A stretch of 64,000 bases of DNA from Dasyornis broadbenti (Eukaryota; Chordata; Aves; Passeriformes; Dasyornithidae). Shown one piece after another: positions 37,263 to 49,802 of the stretch. Numbering within the stretch: position 1 is the first letter of the stretch; each line of letters begins with the position of its first letter. The stretch lies in contig VZRN01006292.1 of assembly GCA_013397935.1 (NCBI GenBank), positions 1,137,190 through 1,201,189 on the forward strand, given 5' to 3'. The notes beneath the pieces are model-generated. The model was not told where the DNA came from. It made no database searches and worked only from the letters and a program-made list of their open reading frames with translations. A program made the position numbers and the translations under genes.

Positions 37263-40200
37263 AATTGAAAATATATATAGGGATCACTTCACCAATCACC
37301 TCAGTGCAGCCACCTCTGAGCTGGACACTGATGGCCATTGCAGTGGCACTGGGAAGAGTTTGGGTTAGAAAAGAAGGCAGGGTTGTGGAAACAGCACTTC
37401 TAGCAGTCTTACTGCCAAGCTGCTGCCTTGATATCAGACTGGAAGGGTTGAAAACTTTAAGAAAAAAGACTGTTTCTGGCAAATGATGAGTCAACAGAAC
37501 ATGTTCAAAAGCAAGCTTGAGGAAAAATATTTTCATGGTGAATTCAGTGTCGAAGGGATGTGACAATGCCTGTGTTTTTTCATGAGGTCCTGAGGACTAC
37601 AGAACCCCCCTGAGCATCATTCCCTCAGAACTTCTGCCCAGCATCAGCCTCCTTGCAGCACTGAACCACTTCCCACTGGCTCCCATGTGCACGTGCATGT
37701 CCCCACAGGCCTCATGGTGCCCGAAGGGCTGCTGGAGGTGCTGCCATGAGTAATTGCCATGTACAGGCTTGATCACTGAACAGCTGCTGGAAGCCAGGTC
37801 CCGTAGCTCCTTTCACCATGTCATGCACTTGGGAAGCTGACAGGGATTTCAGACCGAAAACTGGGACTTCCCAGCTGTCTGAGCCCTATTTAGCTCAGGA
37901 TCTAAAGCATCCCAGGCAGTGTGGGATGGCTGCTAGCACCACTGCTACACTTCCTTGATGCCTGCAGTGTAATGAGTAATGAATAAGAAAAATGCAAAAA
38001 TAGGCTAACACACACATAGTGGGTGGCCACCCTGACAGGAAGGGATTACAAACACCAAAAAAAAAGATGCAGATTTTCTCCACAGAAGGGCACCCAGCCC
38101 TCTCTCCCTTACCCTAAGTGGTGACTCCCAGCACCACGGCAGAACCACATCTGTGGTCTCTGTCAGCATTGATGCTGACTTCTCAAATGTGGCAAGACTG
38201 TAGTTTTTCTGTATAATAGATTGAGCATTCACAATAAACATTTTTAATACTTTCCCATCAATCACAGATGAGAGGGCTTTGTGTTTTTTTCAGAATATTA
38301 TAGTTTTGTCTTCATTTGAAACATCTGAATGCCTCTAATTAAAAAAAAAAAAAAGAAAAAAGAAATCTTTCTGAAGGTGCAAATATAACAGAGAATAACA
38401 GAAATCTCCTTGTTATGTTAGGTCATTAAAGCTACTTAGTAAAATACTTCGTATCGATCTGAAGGTTTTGAACCCTTCCCCATTAAAATGAACCCTGAAC
38501 ATGAAAATGTGCACCCCTTTCCAGAGCAGAATTAATTTCACTGACTCCATTAACAAGCAGGTCTGCTCTCGTCTTATCTTTCAAGAATTCTCTACCTGAT
38601 TGCATTTATGTTCTCATTTAGCATCTCAAAATGGGCACTTTCTCTCAAGAAGGGTTAGTGCATGACTCACCCGCTTAGTTAATCTGACTAATTAGCATAC
38701 AGTCACCCATTAACAGCATTAGAACAACAACTGTAGCTCTCACTACCTCACTGTCTGGAAAACAGACCTCTTCTAGTTTGCAAGGACATTGGTTGCTCCC
38801 TGTCTTTTGACGAGCGTGGGGTTATTTATCACACCAGCACAGGATTTGCAGATAGTTCTGGAAGGGGTGATATAATTCTTAATATCCTGCAAAAACCCTC
38901 AGCCCATAATCATTCCTAGCAACTTACTGGAAATTATTCTAAAATTAAGTCCTTAAGTGTGCAAAAAACCTCTCTGACATCCAAGCTGCTCCCATGCATC
39001 TCTTCCAACTTCATTGAAAGAAACCAATGGTGGAAATTAAATAAGTTTTTCTGATGTGCGATAAGTCACAATAAATGTATCAATATTAAAATTTTTCATA
39101 CTTAACCATTCACACTGGTCTTGGACTTATTTCCCACAGCTATTCTATGTGTATCAAGCCATGCTCAGACAGAAGTAAGATTTGTGGGTGCTTAGAAGAG
39201 TAATTTTCTGGGAGGCATGCCTTGCAAACCAGGAACATTTTTATTCATGGAGGTGATGCTGAGAACAGCAGGTTAAAAGACTGAACTAGGGAGGCAAAGC
39301 CAGCAACTGCCAGAGCTCCTTAAGACAACTGCAGAGTGCCCAAGGTACTCAAGGAGATTTACACACCCAATTTCAGCCTGCCCCAAATAGTCTGAAAAGC
39401 TGTAGGACCCAGATAGGTGTGAATTTCTATTATTTATTTCAAAGGGTTTTTCACGGGAAGCCTAGTTTTGGTCACTTAAATGCCAGGACAGTTAATCTTT
39501 CCACTGCTGCTCACCACACCAGAAATCCCTATCATCTAACAGACTTCCTCTGTGCCGCCAGCACGCAGGTGAAACCCACCAATGCCACACACCCTCTCAC
39601 CACGCTCCTGAGGAATAAACCTGCAGCCTGCTCTGCTGCCTGCAGAGTCCTTGGATGGTCCTCAAAGCACTTGGGGAAGTATTTAATCCCCCTTGCTGTT
39701 AGCGTGGAGCTGTTGGACGCTGGTGTTTGGGTGGGTTATTGGAGTGAGGCTGGCTTTGTAGGGTGCCTCAGAGCCAGCTCTGGCACCTGCAAGGTCTTGA
39801 GGTTTTGTAACCTCCGTACCTCGCCTCGTCCTCAGCCAGCAGTGAGAAGCAGCAGACATAATAGTTGAAAACACTATTCAACATAGAATCACAAACTTTA
39901 GAAACCTGAAATGCTTAGTGGACCTGCAGGTTTTACCTGATGGCAATGTCACTGTCCAGTGTCAACAGCAAATCCAATCTTTGGGCAAGCTCAAGCTCGA
40001 CAATGCCAGAAGTTGTGTTTAGTGAAGTTTCTATCTGCTTTGAGCAAAAGCTGAGCCACAGATCCCCTGACCAAAGATCCCTCACAGGAGGTGATGCTGC
40101 TTGCAGCCCCCTCTTGCTGCGCAGCCATGCTGTGCCACTTGAAATGACTGTCCCTGCTACAGCTGGGACTGAAAAGCAAAAGCTCCTAGCATAGATGGAA

Positions 40201-41921
40201 CAACACCAATGTCCCAGGAATCTGAGTCAAATTTTGGTTTCAAAGTGCCCCTGATGGTACAGACAAAGATTTTGTCCAACTCACATTAGCAGTTAAACTA
40301 GTTTCAGGACCAGTGGAGGGCAATATTGCTTTGGCTTCCTTGAATAAAGGGATCAAGGCACCAGCTAGGGCACAGAGCTGCGGTTTGCAAGGCAAAACCC
40401 TTACTCTGGGCACAGGATGCCACTTTTTGCTCCACAAAAACCAAGCCCCAGGGTGTACAGCCTCTGGAGCACCAGCACTGCCTTATGGAACACCTCACTT
40501 GCTGAACACCAGCTTGCTGTAGAAATTGATGCTTTTGTACAGGCACCATGTCCCCAGACTAATGCACAGGGAAAGACAGAGGTGGAAGCAGCCCCAGAGT
40601 GAAACAGATTCTCTGTACTTATCAGTCCTCTCATGACTTCTGTTGTTTTCCTCTTTATGAGCTTGACTCAGCTTTCAAAAATTTCCCAGTTCTGCATTTA
40701 CCACAAGTTCATGTCTAAGTAAATATATGAAGGAGGCCAAAAAAGGGTACTTAGGCTGTGTTTTGTGGAAATACAGTCTAGTTAATGCAGGACATGAAGT
40801 ACTTCTGGACTTGAGCAAAGCATTCAGAAGGTGAAGTCAGCAAGCCTGCAAAAGTAGCATGTGACTTAAAATATTTGCCCTTTTTCATAATATTAAATCT
40901 CTTATTTTAACTTTAAGAGGGAATGTTCATGTCTTCTGTTGCTTCTTTTAGCACTTTTGAATCAATCTTGCAGTTGTATGATTTATTCCACTATAATTTC
41001 GCTCCCTGGAAAGAAATGCTTTGCACTTGTACTCAGTGAAGAGCTGTGGCATTCCTCCTTTTTCATCTTTGGCGTCTGTGGCAAGTGTTGGCTGCTTGTT
41101 GGCACCCACAGAGCAGGTGGCTGCTGGGTGACCGCTGCTGCTGGGGTGCTGAGTGAGCTTTCTGGAAAGACAGGACAAGAGCTACAGGGCTCAAGCCTGG
41201 TTGGATAGAGATGGCATGACATTGCCCAAACAAGGGACAAAGCTGGGGCAAGTGAGAGGAAATGAAAGCCTGATGGGGTTTGCAGGATAGATATGGGGTT
41301 TATGGGGGCAAAACATGAGGTTTGTCCATCTATCACCTCATTCGCCGGCTGCTGCCACATCCCTGCCTTGTCCTGCTTCCGCTGTGTCTGGGAGGACCAC
41401 AGTCCCCATGGAGCATTGCACAGCAGTTGCCAGCACGGTCTCAGCACAGACGACCAGCAAGCACTGACAAGTCCTGCTGCCCAGGCTGCAGAGGGACAAA
41501 TCTGTCAGGACAGATGATATCTTTGGTTAGACCTGTTACTTTGTTGTAAAAACACAGAGAAGCTTCCTAGCTTTTTTATCTGCAGAGAAATTTGTGCCTG
41601 AAAACTGGTGTATTTTTTCCCAACTATATCAGTTGCTCCAAAAAAGAAAAAGGTGTAATTTCTTAGTGTAGTCTGTGTCTGTCATATCTGTAGATACGTA
41701 GCACAGCTACATCATAATTTGGAATTTGGCACGTGCCATTCAGTGTAAGCTGCAGATCTGTACCTGCTGAAACGCTGTCCAAGAGCCACAAGTGCACCTC
41801 AGACCACTTTTTAATTGCAACCTGTATATGTTGAACCTGACTTTTACAGAGATCGGAATTTATTTACACAGCACAGAAAGCAGTATAAGATTAGAACTGA
41901 AGCCTGGAGAGCCTTACCGTA

Positions 41922-42642
41922 TGTTGGAGGTTGGGAATTTTTCCATCCTGTGGCTAGAGATACCTTAACGAGCCTTAACGACTGGGTACCTAAGAGATAA
42001 CGACTGAGTACCTAAGGGACAAAGACGCACTTAAGAGACTAAAAACATAGCCAGGTGTGGCAAGAGAAGAAAAAGGTGGCTGGCCGTGGGCAGAGACTCA
42101 CTTGCTCCCGGGACTTGTTGGAGGAGACAGCTGCTATTTCTTCTTTCCCTCCACTGCTGCCGCGGGAGCTCAGCACTGCCGGGTTTTTCTTCCTTGCTGG
42201 AGTCTCTGCTACTCTTTTGTTCGCCCGCTCGAGTGGACAAGCTCTGCCGCCCGGTTTGCTGCCCTGAGATTCCCTGCTGCAGCTCCGCTCGCCGTGCAGC
42301 CGCCTCGCCCTCTGCTCCGTCCGCCATCACCGAGGAGCTGAGCTCGCGCCACAGCGCTCCCTGCCGGCCGTGACCGTAACTGCACCAAAGGGGAGGGGCG
42401 GTGTCTGGCAGCTCAGAGAAAGCTGCCACCGGGTATCTGGTTTGTTTAGTTGTTATTGCTACTGTTATTGTTGCTTGTTTTCCTCGTTATAGATACGAGT
42501 AAAGAACTGTTATTCCTTTTCCCATATCTCTGCCTGAGAGCCTTTGATTTCAACCTTACAACAATTTGGAGGGAGGGGGGGTCATATCCTCTAAGGCAGG
42601 TTTCCACCTTCCTTACAGACGCCTGTCTTCCAAACCAAGACA
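41922..42642 (+). mobile_element. solo LTR of an ERVL-like endogenous retrovirus
   Basis: The element runs from TGTTGGAGG to CCAAACCAAGACA, is 721 bp long, and is flanked on both sides by the identical 5-bp duplication CCGTA (41917-41921 and 42643-42647). The TG...CA ends are imperfect inverted repeats. Inside are a GC- and CpG-rich core (about 42090-42390), an AGTAAA poly-A signal near 42498 followed by CTGTTATTCC, and a terminal GGAGGGAGGGGGG block, so the LTR reads on the plus strand. The 5-bp duplication fits the ERVL class. The 132-codon minus-strand open frame over the CpG-rich core is taken as a by-product. Confidence 0.85.
41977..42020. repeat. 22-bp tandem duplication inside the LTR
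   Basis: Two adjacent 22-bp units both begin AACGACTG and continue with GTACCTAAG; they differ at three positions. Such direct repeats are common in U3 enhancer regions of LTRs. Functional meaning is inferred only. Confidence 0.75.
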
Positions 42643-42647
42643 CCGTA

Positions 42648-45539
42648 CTATTGGGATTCCTTTTTGCATGAGAGAAGCACCTATATTTTTTACATATAAC
42701 TATTAATGACAAGATAGCTGCAAAGATAAGTGACTCAGTGGAGGTTAAGTACTTTCTTAAAAGCCACAGATTGACAGAAAGTACCTGCATTTCACCTTTA
42801 ACATGTGACTGCAAAGAACAGATTGGCAATGCAAAAATCATTCCTCCTATTGATGTTATACATCCATCTTTCTGAGAAAGTTTTGATGTTAAAAATATTA
42901 TCAAAAGCTTTAGTGAAGACCTGAAATCAGTTGAAATCAGTTTGGGCTTTGAATTTTTTGTCTTGTGATTCCACCAGGGACACAATGCAACCATAAAGGT
43001 TCAGCTGTTTTTTTCTTCCTTGTTGTGATACTTCTTCTCCAGAGAGTTCCATATTACTGCATTACGTTTACAATGTTCCTGGCTCCAGAAGACAGAAAGG
43101 AACACAGCTGAAAAACTTCTACTTTTAATGGCAAGAGGTGCTCAGTGTTCAGTGATCTTAGACTTCAAGAAAGAAATATACTGTACTTATGAAGATTTAC
43201 ACCTCTGCATATCTGCAATTCTGATCAAAATAGGGGAATCCAAAAAGACTGCACAATTAACTGAGTGCTGGCACATCACATGGCACAAGAATGTATTGAG
43301 TTTACTCTACTGATACCATTTAGCGCCTCTTGTAAATCCATGTTTGTCCATCGACTTTAATTCGCCTAACTTGCCAACAGCCTTGCTGAAGTCAAGCTAA
43401 GCATGCAGGCAGGGTTAGTCTAACTCATCTGTGAAAAGGTGAGAAAGAAGACATTCTTTTATTCTATTACATTTAGTGTTACATTACCAAAATTATTGAA
43501 TTAGACCTTTATTTATTTAGAATTAGTAATTGTCACAAGGGTGTTTAGCTCATTTGTGCATCCAGTTATCTTCAATTCACAATCTTGTTGGCTTTTAACA
43601 CATGATCACAGGGAAGGACTCCACACATCCTCTGATATGTCTATATGCCTTAGACAAAGGTGAGTTTAACAAAAGAATCGCTAAACTTGGCTGTTGAGAA
43701 AGTCACAGAGAGAAAGTTTATCAGGAATGGCATGTCTTCTGCAAAGCTAACACAAGTTTCTCAAAGGGGTGAGCCCGCGTTCCTTTAATCTTGTTTGGAC
43801 GAGAATAAAGAAAATTTCCAGCTCCACCTTACTTCCTTCACCTTCATCTTTCTTTAGGTGCTAAAAGTGTTCAAAGCTGGAAATCATTCTCCAGTTGAAC
43901 ACCACACCTGCACTGAGCAGAGGAAGAAAACTTCATCTACACTGCAGATGAAGGCATTTTTTTAATACATCCCACTGCAATGTTTGTCTTTTTGCCATAT
44001 CATTAACTAATATTCACTGTAAATTCCAGATCTTCATGACTTTTATGGTGTTGCAGCTATTCACAGGTTTGTGGTGTTCGGAGTGCAGGTACTGCTTTCT
44101 GAGAGTAGGGTTTTTCCTCATTAACTCATCCAGTGTTTTGTTCTTATCACCTTCTTCAAGACACCAAAAATAGTTTCGATCCTAATTCTGTCCTGAAAAC
44201 TGTGTGCAGCTCTTTCAGCTTGGTGTTTTCTGCAAATTTAATAAATATGCTATTTACTTCATCAGCAGTGTTTCACTGAAATTCACTCTGAATGAATATT
44301 CAACACTCAGTACTACCAGGCCCATGACAGATCTCTGGGATATCTCTCTTGAAACGTGCTTCAGTGTGACAGTGATCTACTAATTATTCCCTTTGGTTTT
44401 TGAAGTGGTTTTGGACTGATGTACCCAGAGTGTATTTTCCTTGTTTACTTATGGGAATTCCATGTGCAACCATGACAAAAATCTCCCTGAAGTTGTGATT
44501 TACGGACTCTTATTCCTTCTTCCCTAATCCACAAGGCCTGTTACCCTGTCACAGAAAGAAATTAGGCTGGTTTAATACAATTTGTACTTGACAAATCCCA
44601 TTTGTCCTTTCAGCTTGTTTGATTATTTCTTCTTTTAGTCTCTTGCTCTTCCTTTCCCTGCTTTCTAAAGATAAGCTTTACATTTATCATTTTCCAGGCT
44701 TATCCTGTGTAACTTATCTGGCACACATTTCATTATTTGTTTTCATCTCCAGCTTCCTCTGAAGGTGAGATTTGGTCAACTTCACCAGTCATCAAGCAGC
44801 ACTCTTTTAAGCTGACACACTCCTGTGCACTTTGTAATGTGCATGATCAATGGCTCCAGAAGAGCTTTGGAGCACTCCCTCAGTGCTGACTATCCTTTTT
44901 TCACAGAAGATATCAGTGCTCACACTTGTGGATAAACTACAGCCACAGTTGCCTTAAGTCTCCACAACCACAGCACCACTGTCACCTTGTCTGCTCTGCT
45001 TTGCTCAGCCACAGCCTGCAGGGGCCCAAGGTAATTTTGTTCCTCCACCTTAACCAACCACAAACTCCAAATTTCAAACAAAGTCATCTTTGAGGCAGGT
45101 CACTTCTTAGATTTTGATTTAATTTAAGAAAAGTCATGCCACCACTATAGCACAAACAACTGTAGTTTGTAAAGGACAGAAAAGTCAAGTTTCACAGTCT
45201 GCTTCAATCTTCTAACAACTCACTCCCATCCTGGCTCCTCTCACCCTTTTGGTCCTTCAATATCACCAGGTCCTACCTATGCCTTGTGAAGCACAGTGTT
45301 GGAGAGATATGCAAGGTGGAAAACCCAGGAGGGTGTGGAAGATGTTGGATGAGGCAGCTGTGAAGACAGGGTTGAAGAAGAGTTGCATGGAACGTCTGTG
45401 GTGGGGCATTCCACCCACAGCCCACCTCCACCTGGCGTCCCCCATCCCCCCACCCCCCAATTTCTGTTGCAACATGAAACAGAATTTAGGAAGTTACAGT
45501 TGATTTGAAAAAAATGGCAGACCAACTCCAGAACCCACT
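42648..45539. other. intergenic DNA with old LINE-like remnants
   Basis: No gene was recognised. A diverged CR1/L3-like stretch lies at about 44.04-44.72 kb, and a shorter possible piece near 43.36-43.42 kb carries GCTGAAGTCAAGCTAAGC. No 5' LTR or gag region belonging to the downstream retrovirus could be identified here. Confidence 0.6.
44040..44720 (-). mobile_element. diverged CR1/L3-like LINE remnant
   Basis: Blocks in reverse-complement CR1 order can be followed: CAGCTTGGTGTTTTCTGCAA, AGTACTACCAGGCCCATGAC, CTCTGGGATATC, and CCATGTGCAACCATGAC. These correspond to the well-conserved LINE ORF2 region when read on the minus strand. Divergence and gaps are large. Confidence 0.5.
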
Positions 45540-45553
45540 CCTCATGTAATTCA

Positions 45554-46320
45554 TTGCTTTGGCCAGTTTGAAAACAAGATGGGAGATGATGACTTACTAT
45601 GGACTACTGGTGCTTAAATGCCAACACAGCCCCACTAACAGCTGCAGTACCCAGTGCTGCAAACCCAGCAACCACACTACAAGTAGCCATACATCCATGG
45701 ATGGCAGCCCTAGATAGAAAAGATATGATCTTTATGGTCCCCTTACAGCAAGACAATAAGGAGAAATTTGCTTTTACTCAGGAAGGTGTACAATGTACCT
45801 TTAGCAGACTCTCGTGGAGGTATAAGCATTCACCCATGATTGCTCCTGCTGTGCTTGCTGAACTTGCTGAACTTCTACAGACAGTCTCTCTTCCTCAAGA
45901 TGTGAAGTTATGCTAATACAGATGATACTCTAATTGCAGGAGATTTGCCTGAAAATATGGGGATGCAGCAGTAACAGTGCAAGCACTGCATAAAGAAGTT
46001 GACATCCCATCTGAAAAATATGTTAAGGGCCAAGTGATGAAGCAAAGATTTTTGGGTACTTGGTGAATAGCAGGCAGTGCGGTAATTTTTCCAGACACTT
46101 TAAGAGAAACAGAACAGCTGCAGTCATCCCAATCTAGGGAAGAATTACAAAAGCTAATGAGAACTCTAGGATATTGGAGAAAACAAGTGTCTGGATTTTC
46201 TACCACTGCTTGCACATTATATTCTCTTTTATGAATGGGAGAACTGTGGAGGTGAAATTCAGAACATGAAGAGGCAGTCAAAACCTTATTACAGGAATTA
46301 AAACCATCAGTCAGTGGGAC
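45554..46320 (+). pseudogene. retroviral reverse transcriptase remnant
   Basis: An open stretch from 45599 to 45916 shows polymerase features: DYWCLNAN near the start, WMAALDRKDMIFMVPLQQ with the first catalytic aspartate region, and KFAFTQ further on. The frame then breaks just before the catalytic Asp-Asp doublet, which is readable only in another frame near 45919 with its preceding residues altered. The thumb region continues with stops up to about 46320. It is clearly dead. Confidence 0.8.
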
Positions 46321-46379
46321 CAGTGCACCCCTGTGACCCTGTCATAACAGAATGGGGATATGCTGAACAGGGTACTTCT

Positions 46380-46800
46380 AGAAACTTATTTCAAATTGTT
46401 TCACTGATGCTTTAGCAAAAAGGATAAATGGTAAATGGCAATGTAAGGCTGCTGCACTAAACATTAACACTGGCAAACAAATAATAGAAGAAGGTGAAGG
46501 TAGTACACAAGTAGAAAAATTAAGGGCAGTTATTTTGGCTGCTCAAAATGGAAGAAAAATTATGTATGTGGACTCCTAAGCTGTGCAGATAGGTTATCAC
46601 ACAATGGTTCAGTCAATGGAAATAACTGTACTGGGAAGGAGGCAGATCTTCAGTTTGGACAACTCAAGACTGGCAATTACTACCAGATATAGACAGGAAA
46701 ACATCATTCAAAATGGGATGGGTGAAAGCTCATGCCAAGAGTAATGAACCAGCCACAAAATGGAATCAAAAGGTGGATGAATTGACTAAAATTAGGGAGA
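46380..46800 (+). pseudogene. retroviral RNase H remnant
   Basis: A readable frame from about 46400 contains FTDA, then VEKLRAV, then YVDS. These carry the acidic residues expected of the RNase H active site (Asp, Glu, Asp). A stop follows directly after YVDS and later parts need frame changes. Its position between the polymerase and integrase matches retroviral pol order. Confidence 0.65.
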
Positions 46801-47416
46801 TAAAAATACAGAACTCTTTAAATCCTGAGTGGTATCAATTGGGACAATAGCCACATTGTAAATTAGGTCACACTGGCAAATCAGCATGTTGTATTACTGC
46901 ACAGAGAAAAGGCTGGGAAACTTGTAGAGCTACTCTTACAGAATTTCCTCAATGCAGCTTAAAATGACAATCAGATCACCCTGCTAAAACATCACTCTAC
47001 ACATCAATCACCTGAAAACTTTACATGGAAAATTGATTGTATCAGGCCATTCAAACCCCCTGTAGGATACCAACCTATCCTCACAGGCGTGTAGCAGTAG
47101 TCTTCCAGCTTACTTGTAGAGACTAAGTGCTGAAGGGCTGATGGATGAAAGTACAGGGGTTATGATCTTGGTTCTTGAGTCTACTTGCTCTCCATACCAT
47201 TCAAAATGATACTGGCTCTCACTTCGCATGTAAAGAGGTGGAAGGACACCCCAAGCATGAAGAAATTCAACGTGGGTACACACTCCAAATTACCCCAAAT
47301 CAAATGGGATGGTAGAAAGAGCTAAAGGGTTATTGAAAAGGAGCATTAAGACACACAATGTTCAGTAGCATACTTGACTTTCCAGAGTGCTTCATCAGTT
47401 GAATAATTGACAATCT

Positions 47417-47421
47417 GTGAG
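47417..47421. repeat. left target-site duplication GTGAG
   Basis: This 5-bp copy matches 47786-47790 exactly and flanks the inserted LTR. It marks the insertion point in the older retrovirus. Confidence 0.85.
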
Positions 47422-47785
47422 TGTCGTGGTTTAGTTTGGCCCAGGTTTTTCTGGGGGGGGGGCACAAAGATGGCTCCTCATTGATTCGACTCTTGGGGAC
47501 GTGGGCGTCTACATGGCGGACCTTCACAGGTAGCTTTTCTACTCGGCCAGCAATGTCTTTCAATGTGAGTGGAGAAGCGGTGGCCTTGAAGGGTTTATTT
47601 TACTTCTCATTTACTCCTCTGACTCTGTTAGTAATAAATTAGATCACTTTGCAACCTAAGTTAGTCCTGTTTTGCCTATTTGAGTGCGTCTTCTCCCACG
47701 TTTCCTTATCTCGACTCATGAGCCCTGGGTGTGGGTGTGTTAATTTGGGCGGTACCTGGCATTTGGCCAGGCTCAAACCACGACA
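47422..47785 (+). mobile_element. solo LTR nested in the retroviral integrase region
   Basis: The 364-bp element starts TGTCGTGGTTTAG and ends CTCAAACCACGACA, giving an 11-bp perfect terminal inverted repeat with TG...CA ends. Five-base duplications (GTGAG) lie on both sides. An AATAAA near 47634 and a downstream GTCCTGTTTTGCC block suggest plus orientation with a short U5. The size of the duplication fits ERVL-type integration, and the ends resemble passerine LTR families. It post-dates the retrovirus it interrupts. Confidence 0.88.
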
Positions 47786-47790
47786 GTGAG
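47786..47790. repeat. right target-site duplication GTGAG
   Basis: Identical to the 5 bases before the LTR. The open frame that begins here continues the older integrase, so its ATG is not a true start. Confidence 0.85.
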
Positions 47791-48289
47791 TCAAGCATTC
47801 TTTCCAAAAGCTGAACTTGATGCTTTACCTTCCAATGAAAGAAAATACTGGATAGCATTACAGCCAGGACAATCTGTTATGGTAAATTTACCGCAAATGG
47901 GAACTGTGCCTATGACTCTGATTAAACCCTACAGCTCACTTGCTTGGGAAGCTACTGATAGGAGTGTTGAAAAATACAGAATCAATGCACAGTGGATTTA
48001 TCACAAAAGGGACAACCTATTCCACTTTCCCCATCAAAACCTTTTATTTCTTTTCTTTTACAGCAGAAAAAGAATCTGTATTGATAGCAATGAAAACAGC
48101 TATATAGCCCCAACACAGTCTTGTTTTTCCTCTTGATTGAGACAATATAATTGCTCCAGATGAAACACAAAAGCCTTGGGATCATGCACTACAGCATTAT
48201 ACTGGAAAATTGGGGATCCTGCCAAAAGATAATGCAAGCTTAAACCTTGCTACTTTGTTGATACATTGAAATGAAATATCTAGAAGGTA

Positions 48290-49527
48290 AGTGAAGACTG
48301 GAGACAGTACATGGAAAAAGAATTAGAATAATAATAATAGCAATACCAGGGGAGGAAATCAAAATCAAAATAAGGTGCTGGGCAACCAATGGATCTACCC
48401 CAGAAAGTCCCATCAAGATTAATATATACTACACTGATTCTTTCAAACCAAGAAATAATGAGAAATCTTGCTATGAATTCTAAGAACCAGACCGTTGGTT
48501 CAATTTTACTTTTACACAACCCATACTCATATTTCCTTCGGGTAAACATGATGTAGAACTATTATTTGATTTCATTATTATTAAGCACAAAATGCGGAAT
48601 TTGACTACAACAGGGTGTCTGTGGGCTGATTCATATGTAATTCTAAATGTAGCTATGCCTGATCTAAATATATCAGCAGTAGCACTGCACAATAACATTT
48701 CCTTTTGTAGGCAGGAATGGATTAGTACAGATGAAAAGGATAACTAACAAATTCCACCTTTAAAGGGAACTAAAAGAGACATCATTTTGATGTGATGTGG
48801 AATACAATACTTTGGGATACACCATAAAGTCAATAATTGTGACGGAATTAAATCAGCATGAAACTATACTTCATCTGATAGAACACGGACTGTGGGGCCA
48901 ACAAAATGGCCACAAAGCTGTTAATGTTGGTGCATGTGTTTTTCAGAAACAACAGGGCTTTATTTATGAAACTATTACCCTTACGGCTCAAGACGTTTGT
49001 TTCGACACTGAATAAAATGTCATTTTGAAATACATCCTCATGAAACCCTGAAATTGTATTTGCATATGTTGGAAATGGATCTGAGGTATTTTGAGAACTC
49101 TTTGTGATAAGAGTATAGATATAAGAGTATAGTATAAGAGTAAGCATAGATACTTACAGATAATACCACTGCAGAGACAAGTCAAATATCTTTGTAATTT
49201 TACCAAATTGGGATGCAATTTTAACCATTCCGCTCTTGTCACAACCCACCAAGTACTGTTCATTACGACAAAGAAGAGATACACCATGTCCTAGAAAGAG
49301 TGAAAAAGAACAGAGGACATCACTAGTGGGATACCTTATCCTTATGGTGATGGGTGGTCCTCATCACCAACGGAAACTCTAAATTGGATCCCACTGTAAT
49401 TTTATTTATTTATGTTATATTATGCTTGTTATTGAAGGAGGGTGGAAAATAGCTAGATGGGTGGCACAGTTGCAAAGTCCTCCTTACATATGTAACACTA
49501 CCCAATCATGTTTAATAAAACCTAAAT
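48290..49527 (+). pseudogene. likely retroviral envelope remnant
   Basis: Position after integrase and before the probable LTR suggests env. A basic GTKRD motif near 48770 could mark the surface/transmembrane boundary. Near 49405 a hydrophobic run FIYLCYIMLV is followed by a short tail (EGGWKIARWVAQL) ending at a TAA, as expected for a membrane anchor and cytoplasmic tail. Many stops and shifts are present. Direct family similarity could not be shown by eye. Confidence 0.45.
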
Positions 49528-49738
49528 AATTATGTAACTACCAAAAATTTCCCTCAAATTACAACTAGAATATGGCATTAACCTGTTTTTAGGCCCAGAG
49601 GCAAGAGGTGACCCCCATCACCACTCTGTGGAGCAACACGAATTGACTTTAGTCATGGGATGGGTTGTGGTGCTGCATTTCCCATACCCTCACGGCCCCC
49701 TGGGACCTGCTTTGTGACTTCAGCAGCTCCCATTAAGC

Positions 49739-49802
49739 CTTGACCATACCAGTTGGGCGGCGAAGCGTCCCTTGACTGTATGAGTTGGGCAGTGAAGCAT
49801 TC
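49739..49802. repeat. 32-bp tandem repeats in the presumed U3
   Basis: Unit one (49739-49770) and unit two (49771-49802) share CTTGAC, AGTTGGGC and GAAGC blocks. A third, partial copy starts CTTGACCATACC at 49803. Repeats like this often act as enhancers in LTR U3 regions. Confidence 0.75.

Larger units (their letters stand above)
29150..41916. other. intergenic DNA without recognised genes
   Basis: Open frames here, the longest at 39419-39868 (+, 149 codons) and 32920-33369 (-, 149 codons), show no domain, no splice context and no family resemblance. The region contains a purine-rich block at about 30.04-30.37 kb, a CR1-like scrap near 33.4 kb, a possible old repeat tail near 37.2 kb and an A-rich tract at 38.34 kb. 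I see nothing else I can support. Confidence 0.7.
46830..48010 (+). pseudogene. retroviral integrase remnant, split by a solo LTR
   Basis: The N-terminal zinc-binding pattern is visible as HCKLGH, then CC-type spacing and a later cysteine (about 46850-46955). A catalytic-core segment NGMVERAKGLLK near 47305 keeps the expected glutamate. The region is then cut by a 364-bp LTR and resumes with an open frame (47786-48136) that resembles the integrase C-terminal domain, with PGQSVMVNLPQMGTVPMTLI. Stops and frameshifts are present on both sides. Confidence 0.7.

Noticed and set aside
39419..39868. 149-codon plus-strand open frame
   Set aside because: No domain, no Kozak or splice context, and a composition that drifts along its length. 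It looks like a chance frame.
42031..42429. 132-codon minus-strand open frame over a CpG-rich block
   Set aside because: It lies wholly inside the solo LTR (41922-42642), on the strand opposite to the LTR signals, and is kept open by GC-rich composition rather than by a protein domain.
47786..48136. Apparent 116-codon gene starting MSQAFFPK
   Set aside because: It is the continuation of the retroviral integrase after the nested LTR. The ATG is not a natural start and the frame ends in decayed sequence.
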